Below are positions 1 through 7,233 of a stretch of 64,000 bases of DNA, one piece after another. The DNA is from Pseudomonas viridiflava (GTDB lineage: Bacteria > Pseudomonadota > Gammaproteobacteria > Pseudomonadales > Pseudomonadaceae). Each line of letters begins with the position of its first letter. The stretch's first letter is position 1. The notes under the pieces were generated by a model. That model was not told the origin of the DNA. It ran no database searches and worked only from the letters and a program-made list of their open reading frames with translations. The position numbers and the translations under genes are program-made. The stretch covers positions 248,001 through 312,000 of the forward strand of contig NZ_UWFN01000350.1 in assembly GCF_900602065.1 (NCBI RefSeq), given 5' to 3'.

Positions 1-1588
1 CACTGATGATCACCCGCTCGCCATGGCGGCGTGCCTGCAGGCGAATCAAGCCATTTTCAGGGGTGTGGCGCAGTGCGTTATCCAGCAGATTGTCCAGTAC
101 GCGTTCAAGCTGAGCACGGTCTGCGTGGAGTCGGGGCAGTGGATCCTGCGTTTCAATCGACAAGACAATGTCTTGATCATGGGCTTTTGCGTCGAAGCGC
201 TGTCGTGCCTGCTCCAGCATCTCTTCGATTGAGACGGGCGCAAGCGTGAGTTTCTGCAGGCCATTCTGATAGCGGGAAAAGTTGAGCAGGTCGTTGATCA
301 ACTGCATCAAACGTTGCATTTCCTCGTTGACCGTGTCGAGCAGGTCCGACTCCCTGGAGTCTGCAGGGAATTTCGCGCGTTCGCGGAACAGACCAAACGC
401 CATGTGCATGCCGGTGACTGGCGTGCGCAGTTCATGGGAGGCGCGCAATACAAACTCGCTGCGAACCCGTTCGAAGGCGCGCTGCTCGGTCACGTCGTGG
501 AGCACCATCACTGCGCCTAGAATGTGGCCCTTGGTGTGGCTGACCGGCGTCAGGCTATAAGTCAGCAACCGTGATTCGCCGTCCACCTCGATGGCAAGAT
601 CCTCCGGCGCGCGCTCCAGTGTGCCGCCCCGCAGGGTCAGGTACAGCTGTTCATCCAGCTCTGGGCGCTGCAACGCCTCACCAAGCCCTTGGCCAAGCTT
701 TGGCTCGTCCCAGCCCAACTGGCGCTGGGCAACCGGATTGAGGTGCTCCAGGCGACCTTGACGGTCAATCATCAGCAAGCCGTCATCGATGCAGTCCAGC
801 ACCGCTTGCAAGCGCTGCTGGCCTGCCAGAAGCTCGTCCACGTTAGTGGCCTGATGTTGCCGCAATGCTTCGGCCATGATCCCGAAACGTCGAGTCAGCA
901 GGTTCATTTCTGCCGCAGAAGAAATCGGCAGGGTCACTTCAAAATTGCCCTTGCCGATATTATCCGCTGCCTTCGCCAGTGCCTCGATGGGTGCGCCGAA
1001 GCGCCGGGCGATGCCATGCGCCGTGATGAATCCGATGCACAACACCGCAAGCCCCACCAGGCCGAGCAAGCCTGCCACCCATAGCGCCCTTTCACGGGAA
1101 TGCACTTCCACCTGGCTGATGTTATCCAGCGACTTGCGATGGGCGATCAGCAAGTTATTGCGCAGGTCGTTGAAGGCTTCGGTCAGTTCCGAATTGTCAC
1201 GCATCGCACGCGAGGACTGGCGGGACTCTTCATACGCATCAATAAATTTCTGATAATCCACCCTGGCTGCGTGAAAACCGTTGTCGACGTTATTGCGTTC
1301 ATCGTGCTCGACGCCTTGCTCCAGCAAGACCCGGAACTGGTCCTGAAGCTTGCCAAGCGGTTTGGGATCAGGTGTCTCATTGAGCATCATGACCAGTTGA
1401 TCGCCCAGGTTCTGCCGAAGCTTCAGCCCGGTGTCCAGTGTCACAAAGTTCTGCTGGATCAGCGATTCCTGGGAGTTCGCCATTTGCATGACGCTGACAA
1501 GCCCGAGCATCAGCCCCAACAACGCTACCGTTATCAAGGCCGAGATGCTGAAGAACAGCCGCGTTCGCAACTTCATCGCCAGTTTCAT
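1..1588 (-). CDS. kinB: Sensor histidine kinase KinB (C-terminal end outside the window)
   Basis: Inner-membrane sensor kinase that partners AlgB in control of alginate and virulence. Translating the minus strand from ATG at 1588 gives an open frame of about 529 codons to the window edge. It shows an N-terminal membrane segment (about residues 10-30), a periplasmic sensor stretch, a second membrane segment near residue 170, a HAMP-like linker, a PAS region (VLDCIDDGLLMID) and an H-box with SHELRTP. The frame stops just after the N-box (LDNLLDNALRHT), so the ATP lid and G-boxes are missing only because the window ends. The start lies 10 bp after the algB stop, so the two are co-transcribed. 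KinB is known to act as both kinase and phosphatase for AlgB. Confidence 0.9.
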   Translation of the reverse strand, partial: MKLAMKLRTRLFFSISALITVALLGLMLGLVSVMQMANSQESLIQQNFVTLDTGLKLRQNLGDQLVMMLNETPDPKPLGKLQDQFRVLLEQGVEHDERNNVDNGFHAARVDYQKFIDAYEESRQSSRAMRDNSELTEAFNDLRNNLLIAHRKSLDNISQVEVHSRERALWVAGLLGLVGLAVLCIGFITAHGIARRFGAPIEALAKAADNIGKGNFEVTLPISSAAEMNLLTRRFGIMAEALRQHQATNVDELLAGQQRLQAVLDCIDDGLLMIDRQGRLEHLNPVAQRQLGWDEPKLGQGLGEALQRPELDEQLYLTLRGGTLERAPEDLAIEVDGESRLLTYSLTPVSHTKGHILGAVMVLHDVTEQRAFERVRSEFVLRASHELRTPVTGMHMAFGLFRERAKFPADSRESDLLDTVNEEMQRLMQLINDLLNFSRYQNGLQKLTLAPVSIEEMLEQARQRFDAKAHDQDIVLSIETQDPLPRLHADRAQLERVLDNLLDNALRHTPENGLIRLQARRHGERVIIS

Positions 1589-1598
1589 GCCGCGTTAG

Positions 1599-2945
1599 TC
1601 ATAGGTTGTACTGCTTGCGTTTGCGATAGAGCGTCGACGCGTCGATGCCTAGCGTCTTGGCTGCCTGATCCAGAGTATCGCTGGTGGCCAAGACCGCGCC
1701 GATATGGGCTTTTTCCAGTTCGTCCAGGCTCAGCGCCGCACCGACTCGCGGGGCATTGCTGGTGGGTTGTTCGGCCATACCCAAGTGGGCAATTTCGACT
1801 CGCTCCTGCGGGCAGATAATGCTGGCGCGTTCAATCACGTTACGCAGTTCGCGGATATTGCCTGGCCAGCGATAGTTCAGCAGGGCGGCTTTGGCTTCGT
1901 CGCTGAAACCTCTTGCCGGGCGGGCGTAATCCTTGACGAAGCGGGCCAGGAATCTGTCCGCCAGGGTCAGGATATCTTCGGTGCGTTCACGCAGGGCGGG
2001 CAGGTGCAGAGTAATGACGTTCAGGCGGTACAGCAGATCCTCCCGGAAACGGCCATTGCGCACCATGTCTTCGAGGTTCAGGTTGGTCGCCGCAAGAATG
2101 CGCACATCAGCCCGTCGAGTCACGGGGTCGCCGACGCGTTCGTATTCTTTATCTTGAATGAAACGTAGCAGTTTTGGCTGTAAAGTGAGCGGAAAGTCGC
2201 CGATCTCGTCGAGAAACAGCGTGCCGCCGTCAGCTTGGTTGACACGCCCCAGTGTGCTTTCGCTCGCACCGGTAAATGCCCCGCGGCTGTGACCAAACAG
2301 TTCACTTTCCATCAGCTCTGCGGTCAGCGACGGGCAATTGATGGTGACGCAGGATTTCTTGTTGCGCTTGCTCCAGCCATGAATGGCGCGGGCCAGTTCG
2401 CCCTTACCTGTACCTGACTCACCCAGAATGAGGATGTTAGCGTCGGTGGTCGCCACCTGGCGGGCGGTTTCCAGAATCGCCATCATCGAAGGGCTGTGGG
2501 AGTCGAGGCCGTCTTTAGGTTTGCGAATTTCACCTTCCAGCGCTTCCAGCCGCGCCGATAGCTGACGTACTTCCAGTTGCTTGGCCGTTGCCAGACGCAG
2601 TTGATCAGGGCTGCACGGCTTGACCAGATAATCGGCTGCACCGGCCTGAATCGCATCGACTGCGGTATCTACCGCTGAGTGGGCAGTGACGATCACTACC
2701 CGCATCCAGGGTGCCTGGACGCGCATTTGCGCCAGTACATCGAGTCCATTGTCTTCGCCTAGCCGCAAGTCCAGAAAGCACAGATCGAAGACCTGGCGTT
2801 GCAGCAACGTTTCCGCTTGGGATGCGCTGTTGGCGGTGGCGACACTGTAGCCCTCATCTTCCAGGCAATAACGGAACGTGCGAAGGATCGCGGATTCGTC
2901 ATCCACAAGCAGAATACGGCCCTGATTCTCAGTGGCTGCTTCCAT
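1599..2945 (-). CDS. algB: NtrC-family response regulator AlgB
   Basis: 448-aa, three-domain activator. The receiver domain has the acidic pair D15/D16 and the phospho-acceptor D59 in FLDLRLG. The AAA+ domain has Walker A GESGTGKGE, the sigma-54 contact motif GAFTGA and Walker B GGTLFLDEIGD. A Fis-type helix-turn-helix closes the protein (QAAKTLGIDASTLYRKRKQ). AlgB is known in P. aeruginosa as an activator of alginate biosynthesis and a repressor of virulence and quorum-sensing outputs. The intact GAFTGA loop means it should be able to work with RpoN. It is transcribed with kinB downstream and diverges from the BON-domain gene at 3191, whose promoter, like the next one at 4169, is of sigma-54 type. 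Confidence 0.95.
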   Translation of the reverse strand: MEAATENQGRILLVDDESAILRTFRYCLEDEGYSVATANSASQAETLLQRQVFDLCFLDLRLGEDNGLDVLAQMRVQAPWMRVVIVTAHSAVDTAVDAIQAGAADYLVKPCSPDQLRLATAKQLEVRQLSARLEALEGEIRKPKDGLDSHSPSMMAILETARQVATTDANILILGESGTGKGELARAIHGWSKRNKKSCVTINCPSLTAELMESELFGHSRGAFTGASESTLGRVNQADGGTLFLDEIGDFPLTLQPKLLRFIQDKEYERVGDPVTRRADVRILAATNLNLEDMVRNGRFREDLLYRLNVITLHLPALRERTEDILTLADRFLARFVKDYARPARGFSDEAKAALLNYRWPGNIRELRNVIERASIICPQERVEIAHLGMAEQPTSNAPRVGAALSLDELEKAHIGAVLATSDTLDQAAKTLGIDASTLYRKRKQYNL

Positions 2946-3104
2946 TTTTCCTACGCTCCTTAATGAATTGTCTTGCGTTAGTGTCGGAATAATCGGGCAA
3001 GTTGCATGGTTGATTCTGATTGATTATGCGAGCTGCATGGTAGCTATCTGACCGAATTATATGTAACTAGCTGATTTATAAGGATATTGATTCCAATAAA
3101 TGCT

Positions 3105-3120
3105 TGGCACATCGCTTGCG
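3105..3120 (+). promoter_or_regulatory. Sigma-54 (-24/-12) promoter for the BON-domain gene
   Basis: TGGCAC-N5-TTGC matches the RpoN consensus exactly: the GG (3106-3107) and GC (3118-3119) dinucleotides are separated by 10 nt. Expected transcription start is near 3131, giving a leader of about 60 nt to the ATG at 3191. It lies 160 bp from the divergent algB start. No clear IHF site was found upstream. Confidence 0.75.
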
Positions 3121-3190
3121 GGTTTCTTTTGCTTTTCACTCTGAGTGATCTGCTCGAAACCCCTACATAGCGATAAGACGGAGAAGTGCC

Positions 3191-4039
3191 ATGCACCCGC
3201 TGAAAAAGCTCGCTCTGGCCACAGCCACAATCACCGTGCTGGGCCTGAACCCTTTGATGGCCAGTGCTGCCCAGGGCGATTTGCCCAGCCAGCTCGCCGA
3301 AGCGCGTCAGGAAGGTTCGATCTGGACCGCATTCGCCCTCAATAAACACCTGAGTCCATTCAAAATCGACGTGAGTGTCGAGCAAGGTACGGCGGTATTG
3401 AAAGGGACGGTCGAAAATCAGGTTGATCGTGAACTGGCGGAAAGAATTGCGCTGGATGTCAAAGGCATCGACAAGGTCGACAATCAGTTGCAAACCGATG
3501 GCAATGTCGCCGCGGAGCCTGGCACCAAGGCCAGCATGGCCCAGCGCTTCGAAGATGCGACGTTGACTGCAACCGTGAAATCCAAACTGTTATGGAGCAG
3601 TGTCACGGAGGCGCTCAACATTGATGTGGACGCGAAAGACGGCGTCGTCACCCTCAAAGGTCGTGCGCAAAGCCCGGAAGCCAAAGAAGTCGCCGGTAGC
3701 CTGGCGACCAACACGGATGATGTCGTCAGCGTGAATAACCTGATCAGCATCAGTGCCGCAGACTCCATCGCGTCGCGTACCGATCCTCAGGCCAATAGCC
3801 CGGCTGAAGACATCAGCGATGTGTGGATTACCAGCAAGGTCAAATCCAGCCTTATCTACAGTCGCAACCTCGATGGTCTGAATATCAAGGTCGATACCAA
3901 AAGCGGGCTGGTCAGCCTCAACGGCATCGTCGCCAATTACGCGGAAAAAGAACTTGCGGTCGAGATCGCACGAAATATTCGCGGCGTGAAGGGCGTCAAT
4001 GCGGACGCGTTGAAAGTCATGGCCCGGACAACAGGCTGA
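3191..4039 (+). CDS. Periplasmic triple BON-domain protein (OsmY-like)
   Basis: 282 aa with a Sec signal peptide (positively charged start, hydrophobic stretch to about residue 26, cleavage near ASA-AQG). Three BON modules follow, each ending in a V.L.G.V-type turn: about residues 45-115 (VLKGTVENQVDRELAE), 125-190 (VTLKGRAQSPEAKEVAG) and 210-280 (VSLNGIVANYAEKELAV). BON domains are thought to bind phospholipid or peptidoglycan and to support envelope integrity under osmotic or desiccation stress (OsmY, DolP families). The RBS GACGGAGAAG precedes the ATG. A sigma-54 promoter lies 60 nt upstream and a strong hairpin follows the stop, so it is probably monocistronic. It sits opposite algB. Confidence 0.85.
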   Translation: MHPLKKLALATATITVLGLNPLMASAAQGDLPSQLAEARQEGSIWTAFALNKHLSPFKIDVSVEQGTAVLKGTVENQVDRELAERIALDVKGIDKVDNQLQTDGNVAAEPGTKASMAQRFEDATLTATVKSKLLWSSVTEALNIDVDAKDGVVTLKGRAQSPEAKEVAGSLATNTDDVVSVNNLISISAADSIASRTDPQANSPAEDISDVWITSKVKSSLIYSRNLDGLNIKVDTKSGLVSLNGIVANYAEKELAVEIARNIRGVKGVNADALKVMARTTG

Positions 4040-4061
4040 TCAGCCTGCCAGGGAGGCTCGT

Positions 4062-4101
4062 GCATCCTGCACGACCCATGACGGGTGATCGTGCAGGATG
4101 C
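4062..4101. terminator. 13-bp perfect hairpin after the BON gene
   Basis: GCATCCTGCACGA (4062-4074) pairs perfectly with TCGTGCAGGATGC (4089-4101) around a 14-nt loop, 23 nt after the stop. Only interrupted T runs follow (TTTTG, then TTTTT near 4123), so intrinsic termination is plausible but not textbook; it could also protect the 3' end of the mRNA. Confidence 0.6.
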
Positions 4102-4127
4102 TAGCAGGTAATTTTGTTTGGTGTTTT

Positions 4128-4140
4128 TAAGTCATTGATT
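4128..4140 (-). promoter_or_regulatory. IHF binding-site match upstream of the sigma-54 promoter
   Basis: Read on the minus strand the site is AATCAATGACTTA, which fits the IHF consensus WATCAANNNNTTR at every defined position. It lies about 55-67 bp upstream of the transcription start predicted from the -24/-12 element at 4169, the usual place for IHF bending at RpoN promoters. Confidence 0.6.
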
Positions 4141-4168
4141 TATATGAATATTATCGTTGTTGAAAAGC

Positions 4169-4184
4169 TGGCACGCAGGCTGCA
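4169..4184 (+). promoter_or_regulatory. Sigma-54 (-24/-12) promoter for the small envelope operon
   Basis: TGGCACGCAGGCTGCA has GG (4170-4171) and GC (4182-4183) spaced by 10 nt. The -24 half is the full TGGCACG; the -12 half is CTGCA, one base off TTGCA. The predicted start is near 4195, about 68 nt before the ATG at 4263. With the IHF match upstream it forms a canonical RpoN promoter layout. Confidence 0.75.
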
Positions 4185-4262
4185 ATAACCTATTCATACA
4201 AGCCGTGACTAACCGGCAACAAGATCAAGTTTGACGCCCCGTGTGGCGTCAGGAGCAACCAG

Positions 4263-4544
4263 ATGAACCGTCAGCGTCTTACTCAATTGCGTATTTCGCC
4301 TCAACACCTTCAGCAGGGCTTGTTCGCCAGTCTTGCGCTGTTGGTCACTCTGATTGCAGTTCAGCAGTTTCAGCACTGGGATAACTCCCGAGAAGCAGCT
4401 CAGATCAAGCAGCCCTTCACTTACAGCCAGTCCTATTCCAACGCCAGCGCATCGATGGCCCGGGATACCTCGCTGAGCCTTACGCCTGTTGACCGCAAGG
4501 CTCCTGTAAGTGAAGTGCAGCACCAGCAAACCTGGGTTTTTTGA
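4263..4544 (+). CDS. Small single-span membrane protein of unknown function
   Basis: 93 aa, family not recognised. One hydrophobic segment (about residues 18-34, GLFASLALLVTLIAVQQ) follows a basic N-terminus, so it is either an uncleaved anchor or a signal peptide; the remaining 55 residues are polar and Ser/Gln/Thr-rich with no cysteines. AGGAG lies at a good distance before the ATG. It is the first gene after the sigma-54 promoter at 4169 and precedes the DUF1328 and Ivy-like genes on the same strand, so it is likely part of an envelope-stress unit. Weak conservation cannot be ruled out. Confidence 0.6.
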   Translation: MNRQRLTQLRISPQHLQQGLFASLALLVTLIAVQQFQHWDNSREAAQIKQPFTYSQSYSNASASMARDTSLSLTPVDRKAPVSEVQHQQTWVF

Positions 4545-4594
4545 CCCGCAGAAGTAATAGCAGCATCCATTAAAAGCAGATAAGGAGAGTCATC

Positions 4595-4759
4595 ATGTTG
4601 AGTTGGGCAATCACGTTTCTGATCATTGCCATTGTCGCCGCTGTACTTGGCTTCGGTGGTATCGCAGGCACCGCAACCGGTATCGCGAAGATCCTCTTCG
4701 TTGTGTTCCTGGTTATGTTCGTGGTCTCGTTCTTCTTTGGCCGTCGCGGCCGAGGCTGA
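4595..4759 (+). CDS. DUF1328 (UPF0391) small membrane protein
   Basis: 54 aa: [20 protein letters not shown], then a Gly/Ala-rich turn ([12 protein letters not shown]), then a second hydrophobic helix ending FFFGRRGRG. This two-helix hairpin with a basic tail is the YtjA/UPF0391 pattern, found widely in proteobacteria and often induced by envelope or osmotic stress; molecular function is unknown. The start has a strong RBS (AAGGAG, 4582-4587). The stop is 2 bp before the ATG of the Ivy-like gene, so the two are translationally linked. In P. aeruginosa, as I recall, the equivalent gene also sits beside algB. Confidence 0.85.
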
Positions 4760-4761
4760 AT

Positions 4762-5229
4762 ATGCGCACGTCTCTGCACTCAATCGCAGCCGCCCTGTTA
4801 GTGGGCGGTAGCGCGATGGCGATGGCTGCCAATGACGGACAGGCTCGGGTCAATCAGTTACTGGGATCTGACCCCGAGTACCGATCCACTTGGACTTCAG
4901 TGATCAAAAAGGAGGAGCGGTTGCCCGACTGGGTGATCAATCTGTCCGGAGCCAGCGAGCAGCAGATGACCGCTGTGCCTGAGGACGGCGAGAATTATCT
5001 TGTAGGTCCTTTGTGCGAAACCGCTGAAACCTGCAAGAGCCAGCGTCTGCTCGTGGCCTTTAGCCTCGACAAGGACAAAGCCTATGCGCTGCTGGTAGAT
5101 GTGCCGGCCGGCCTGCCTTCGGACAAGTCGCCGACACGTCACGCAACCTATCGATACCTGGGTGAACCCGATGAGGGTATGCAGGGCATGCTTCAAGAGC
5201 AGCTCCGCAAGGATCCCAACTGGTACTGA
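4762..5229 (+). CDS. Ivy-family periplasmic protein (lysozyme-inhibitor-like)
   Basis: 155 aa with a signal peptide (cleavage after AMAMA, about residue 22). The fold pattern is that of Ivy, the periplasmic inhibitor of C-type lysozyme: YRSTWTSVIKKEERLPDWV in the first helices, then GPLCETAETCKSQRLLVAFS and a C-terminal DPNWY. The disulfide loop is C-x5-C (CETAETC) and has no histidine, whereas the active E. coli-type loop is CKPHDC with a histidine that plugs the lysozyme active site. It therefore resembles the second Ivy subgroup of pseudomonads, which lacks strong lysozyme inhibition. Last gene of the sigma-54 unit, followed by a terminator. Confidence 0.8.
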   Translation: MRTSLHSIAAALLVGGSAMAMAANDGQARVNQLLGSDPEYRSTWTSVIKKEERLPDWVINLSGASEQQMTAVPEDGENYLVGPLCETAETCKSQRLLVAFSLDKDKAYALLVDVPAGLPSDKSPTRHATYRYLGEPDEGMQGMLQEQLRKDPNWY

Positions 5230-5249
5230 TTCAAGGCATTCAAGAACAG

Positions 5250-5277
5250 AGAGCATCCATGTTCGGGATGCTCTTTA
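5250..5277 (+). terminator. Intrinsic terminator after the Ivy-like gene
   Basis: AGAGCATCC (5250-5258) pairs with GGATGCTCT (5266-5274) and is followed by a short TT run. It lies 20 nt after the stop codon. Confidence 0.65.
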
Positions 5278-5344
5278 GATGCGCGATTTGAAAAGACTCG
5301 CGCATGACCAGGGGGCCGGGACGCTTTGATTGTTCGGATCGGAG

Positions 5345-5466
5345 TGACCTAGGAGTACAGGGAGTACTCCCGACGAGGGCCGGGTCAGGAAGAACCGCGA
5401 CGCAAGTCCATGATGGTGATCTCGAATCCTCGAGAAAACATCGGCTGTCTTGCGTTGCGTTTTATC
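5345..5466 (+). ncRNA. Candidate structured small RNA with terminator
   Basis: In the long gap before gltP the sequence forms nested stems. TGACC (5345-5349) / GGTCA (5383-5387) encloses GGAGTAC (5352-5358) / GTACTCC (5364-5370). Next, CGCGACGCAAG (5396-5406) pairs with CTTGCGTTGCG (5449-5459) with a single G-U, and encloses the perfect TCTCGA-ATCC-TCGAGA hairpin (5420-5435). A TTTTATCGTTTT tract follows at once, as in an intrinsic terminator. The 5' end is not determined, and no matching known RNA was recognised. Several GGA triplets are present, but not in the repeated pattern of Rsm RNAs. Confidence 0.45.
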
Positions 5467-5880
5467 GTTTTAGTTCGCGTCATGCCGCCACACATCCGAC
5501 ATTTCATGTAAGAACTTTCCGCTTCTCTCCCCCGCCACATCCTGTTTGATCCCTCATGATTAATTTTCCAGATGGCCTCTAGAGGGCGAATTAGCCACCT
5601 TTGAGCCGATACGCGGCACACCCTTGTCGTTTTCAGGCATGTTTTTCGTCGCAAACGTTATGCCGATTCGGCATGGGGTAGTCGTTTACGGCATTAGACG
5701 TTGCGCCGATGCGTGGGAATAGTTGCGCCTTTTTTCGTCAGCTACAGAGCCGGATGCTCGCTTGCTGCATCTACTTGGGACAGTTCTGACCGGTAACCGA
5801 TGACTCGATGCTGCTGTGGATCAGCGAATTCGGGCATATGGGTCCAGAGATGTCCGAGCCACTTGAAAAAAGGTAACGAC
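5467..5880. other. Non-coding upstream region of gltP
   Basis: About 410 bp without a credible gene in either direction. It must contain the gltP promoter and leader, but no clear -35/-10, -24/-12 or operator pattern was identified. The RBS is AAAGGTAACGAC directly before the ATG at 5881. Confidence 0.4.
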
Positions 5881-7221
5881 ATGAAGAAGGCAAAGCTGAG
5901 CCTGGCCTGGCAGATCCTCATCGGTCTGACACTCGGGATTGCGCTGGGCGCGCTACTTAACCATTTCAGCGCAGAGAAGGCCTGGTGGATCAGTAACATC
6001 CTTCAGCCCGCAGGCGATATCTTTATCCGCCTGATCAAGATGATCGTCGTGCCGATTGTGGTTGCCTCGCTGGTGGTAGGGATTGCGGGTGTTGGCGATG
6101 CCAAGAAGCTGGGCCGTATCGGCCTCAAGACTATCCTCTACTTCGAAGTGGTCACGACGATAGCTATCCTGGTCGGACTGGTGCTGGCCAATGTCTTCCA
6201 GCCCGGTGCGGGCATCGACATGAGTACCTTGGGTACGGTCGATATCTCCAAGTACACCGCGACCACGGCTGAAGTGCAGCATGACCACGCATTCATCGCG
6301 ACGATTCTCAACCTGATCCCGTCCAATATCTTCGCCGCCGTTGCCCGTGGCGACATGTTGCCGATCATCTTCTTCTCGGTGATGTTCGGTCTGGGTCTGG
6401 CCAGCCTTGAGGCTGAAGTGCGCGAGCCTGTCCTGAAGGTGTTCCAGGGTATCTCGGAAACCATGTTCAAGGTCACTCACATGATCATGAACTACGCGCC
6501 TATCGGGGTGTTTGCCCTGATCGCCGTGACCGTTGCCAACTTCGGTTTCGCCTCCTTGTTGCCATTGGCCAAGCTGGTGATTCTGGTTTACGTGGCCATC
6601 GCGTTCTTCGCTTTCGTAGTGCTTGGGTTGATCGCCCGCCTGTTTGGTTTCTCGGTGATCAAGCTGATGCGCATCTTCAAGGATGAGCTGATCCTGGCTT
6701 ACTCGACGGCGAGCTCTGAAACAGCACTGCCGCGCGTGATCAGCAAGATGGAAGCCTATGGCGCGCCGAAGGCGATTTGCAGCTTCGTTGTGCCGACCGG
6801 TTACTCATTCAACCTCGATGGCTCGACCTTGTACCAAAGCATCGCGGCGATGTTCATTGCACAGCTGTACGGCATTGATCTGTCCATCGGTCAGCAGTTG
6901 ATGTTGGTTCTGACGCTGATGGTGACCTCTAAAGGCATCGCAGGCGTACCGGGGGTTTCCTTTGTGGTGTTGCTGGCGACGCTGGGCAGCGTGGGTATTC
7001 CGCTTGAAGGCCTGGCGTTCATTGCTGGTGTTGACCGAATCATGGACATGGCGCGTACCGCATTGAACGTGATCGGCAATGCACTGGCCGTACTGGTCAT
7101 CTCCCGTTGGGAAGGCATGTACGACGATGCCAAGGGCGAGCGCTACTGGAACTCCTTGCCGCACTGGCGCAGCAAAGAACCTGTTCCGGGTGCAGAGCCG
7201 TTGTCTTCGAACAACGCATAA
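5881..7221 (+). CDS. gltP: Glutamate/aspartate:proton symporter GltP
   Basis: 446-aa member of the dicarboxylate/amino acid:cation symporter (DAACS) family in the inner membrane. It has eight or so hydrophobic spans, the serine-rich re-entrant loop STASSETALP, the substrate/cation motif FNLDGSTLYQ and a second re-entrant loop around TSKGIAGVPGVSFV. ATG at 5881 was preferred over an upstream in-frame ATG because the extension is not family-like and an AAAGGT box lies just before 5881. P. aeruginosa also keeps gltP close to algB/kinB. A single gene: its downstream side is a REP array. Confidence 0.93.
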   Translation: MKKAKLSLAWQILIGLTLGIALGALLNHFSAEKAWWISNILQPAGDIFIRLIKMIVVPIVVASLVVGIAGVGDAKKLGRIGLKTILYFEVVTTIAILVGLVLANVFQPGAGIDMSTLGTVDISKYTATTAEVQHDHAFIATILNLIPSNIFAAVARGDMLPIIFFSVMFGLGLASLEAEVREPVLKVFQGISETMFKVTHMIMNYAPIGVFALIAVTVANFGFASLLPLAKLVILVYVAIAFFAFVVLGLIARLFGFSVIKLMRIFKDELILAYSTASSETALPRVISKMEAYGAPKAICSFVVPTGYSFNLDGSTLYQSIAAMFIAQLYGIDLSIGQQLMLVLTLMVTSKGIAGVPGVSFVVLLATLGSVGIPLEGLAFIAGVDRIMDMARTALNVIGNALAVLVISRWEGMYDDAKGERYWNSLPHWRSKEPVPGAEPLSSNNA

Positions 7222-7233
7222 AGGCTCCCCACG

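Noticed and set aside
5300..5400. Rsm-type regulatory RNA from the GGA triplets in the candidate sRNA
   Set aside because: Only a few GGAs, mostly in stems; no regular hairpin-loop GGA series and no upstream GacA-type palindrome was seen.
5508..5545. GAACTT at 5512 as an AlgU (sigma-22) -35 element before gltP
   Set aside because: No TCTGA or TCCAA-like -10 at 16-17 bp; the nearest candidate is 23 bp away.
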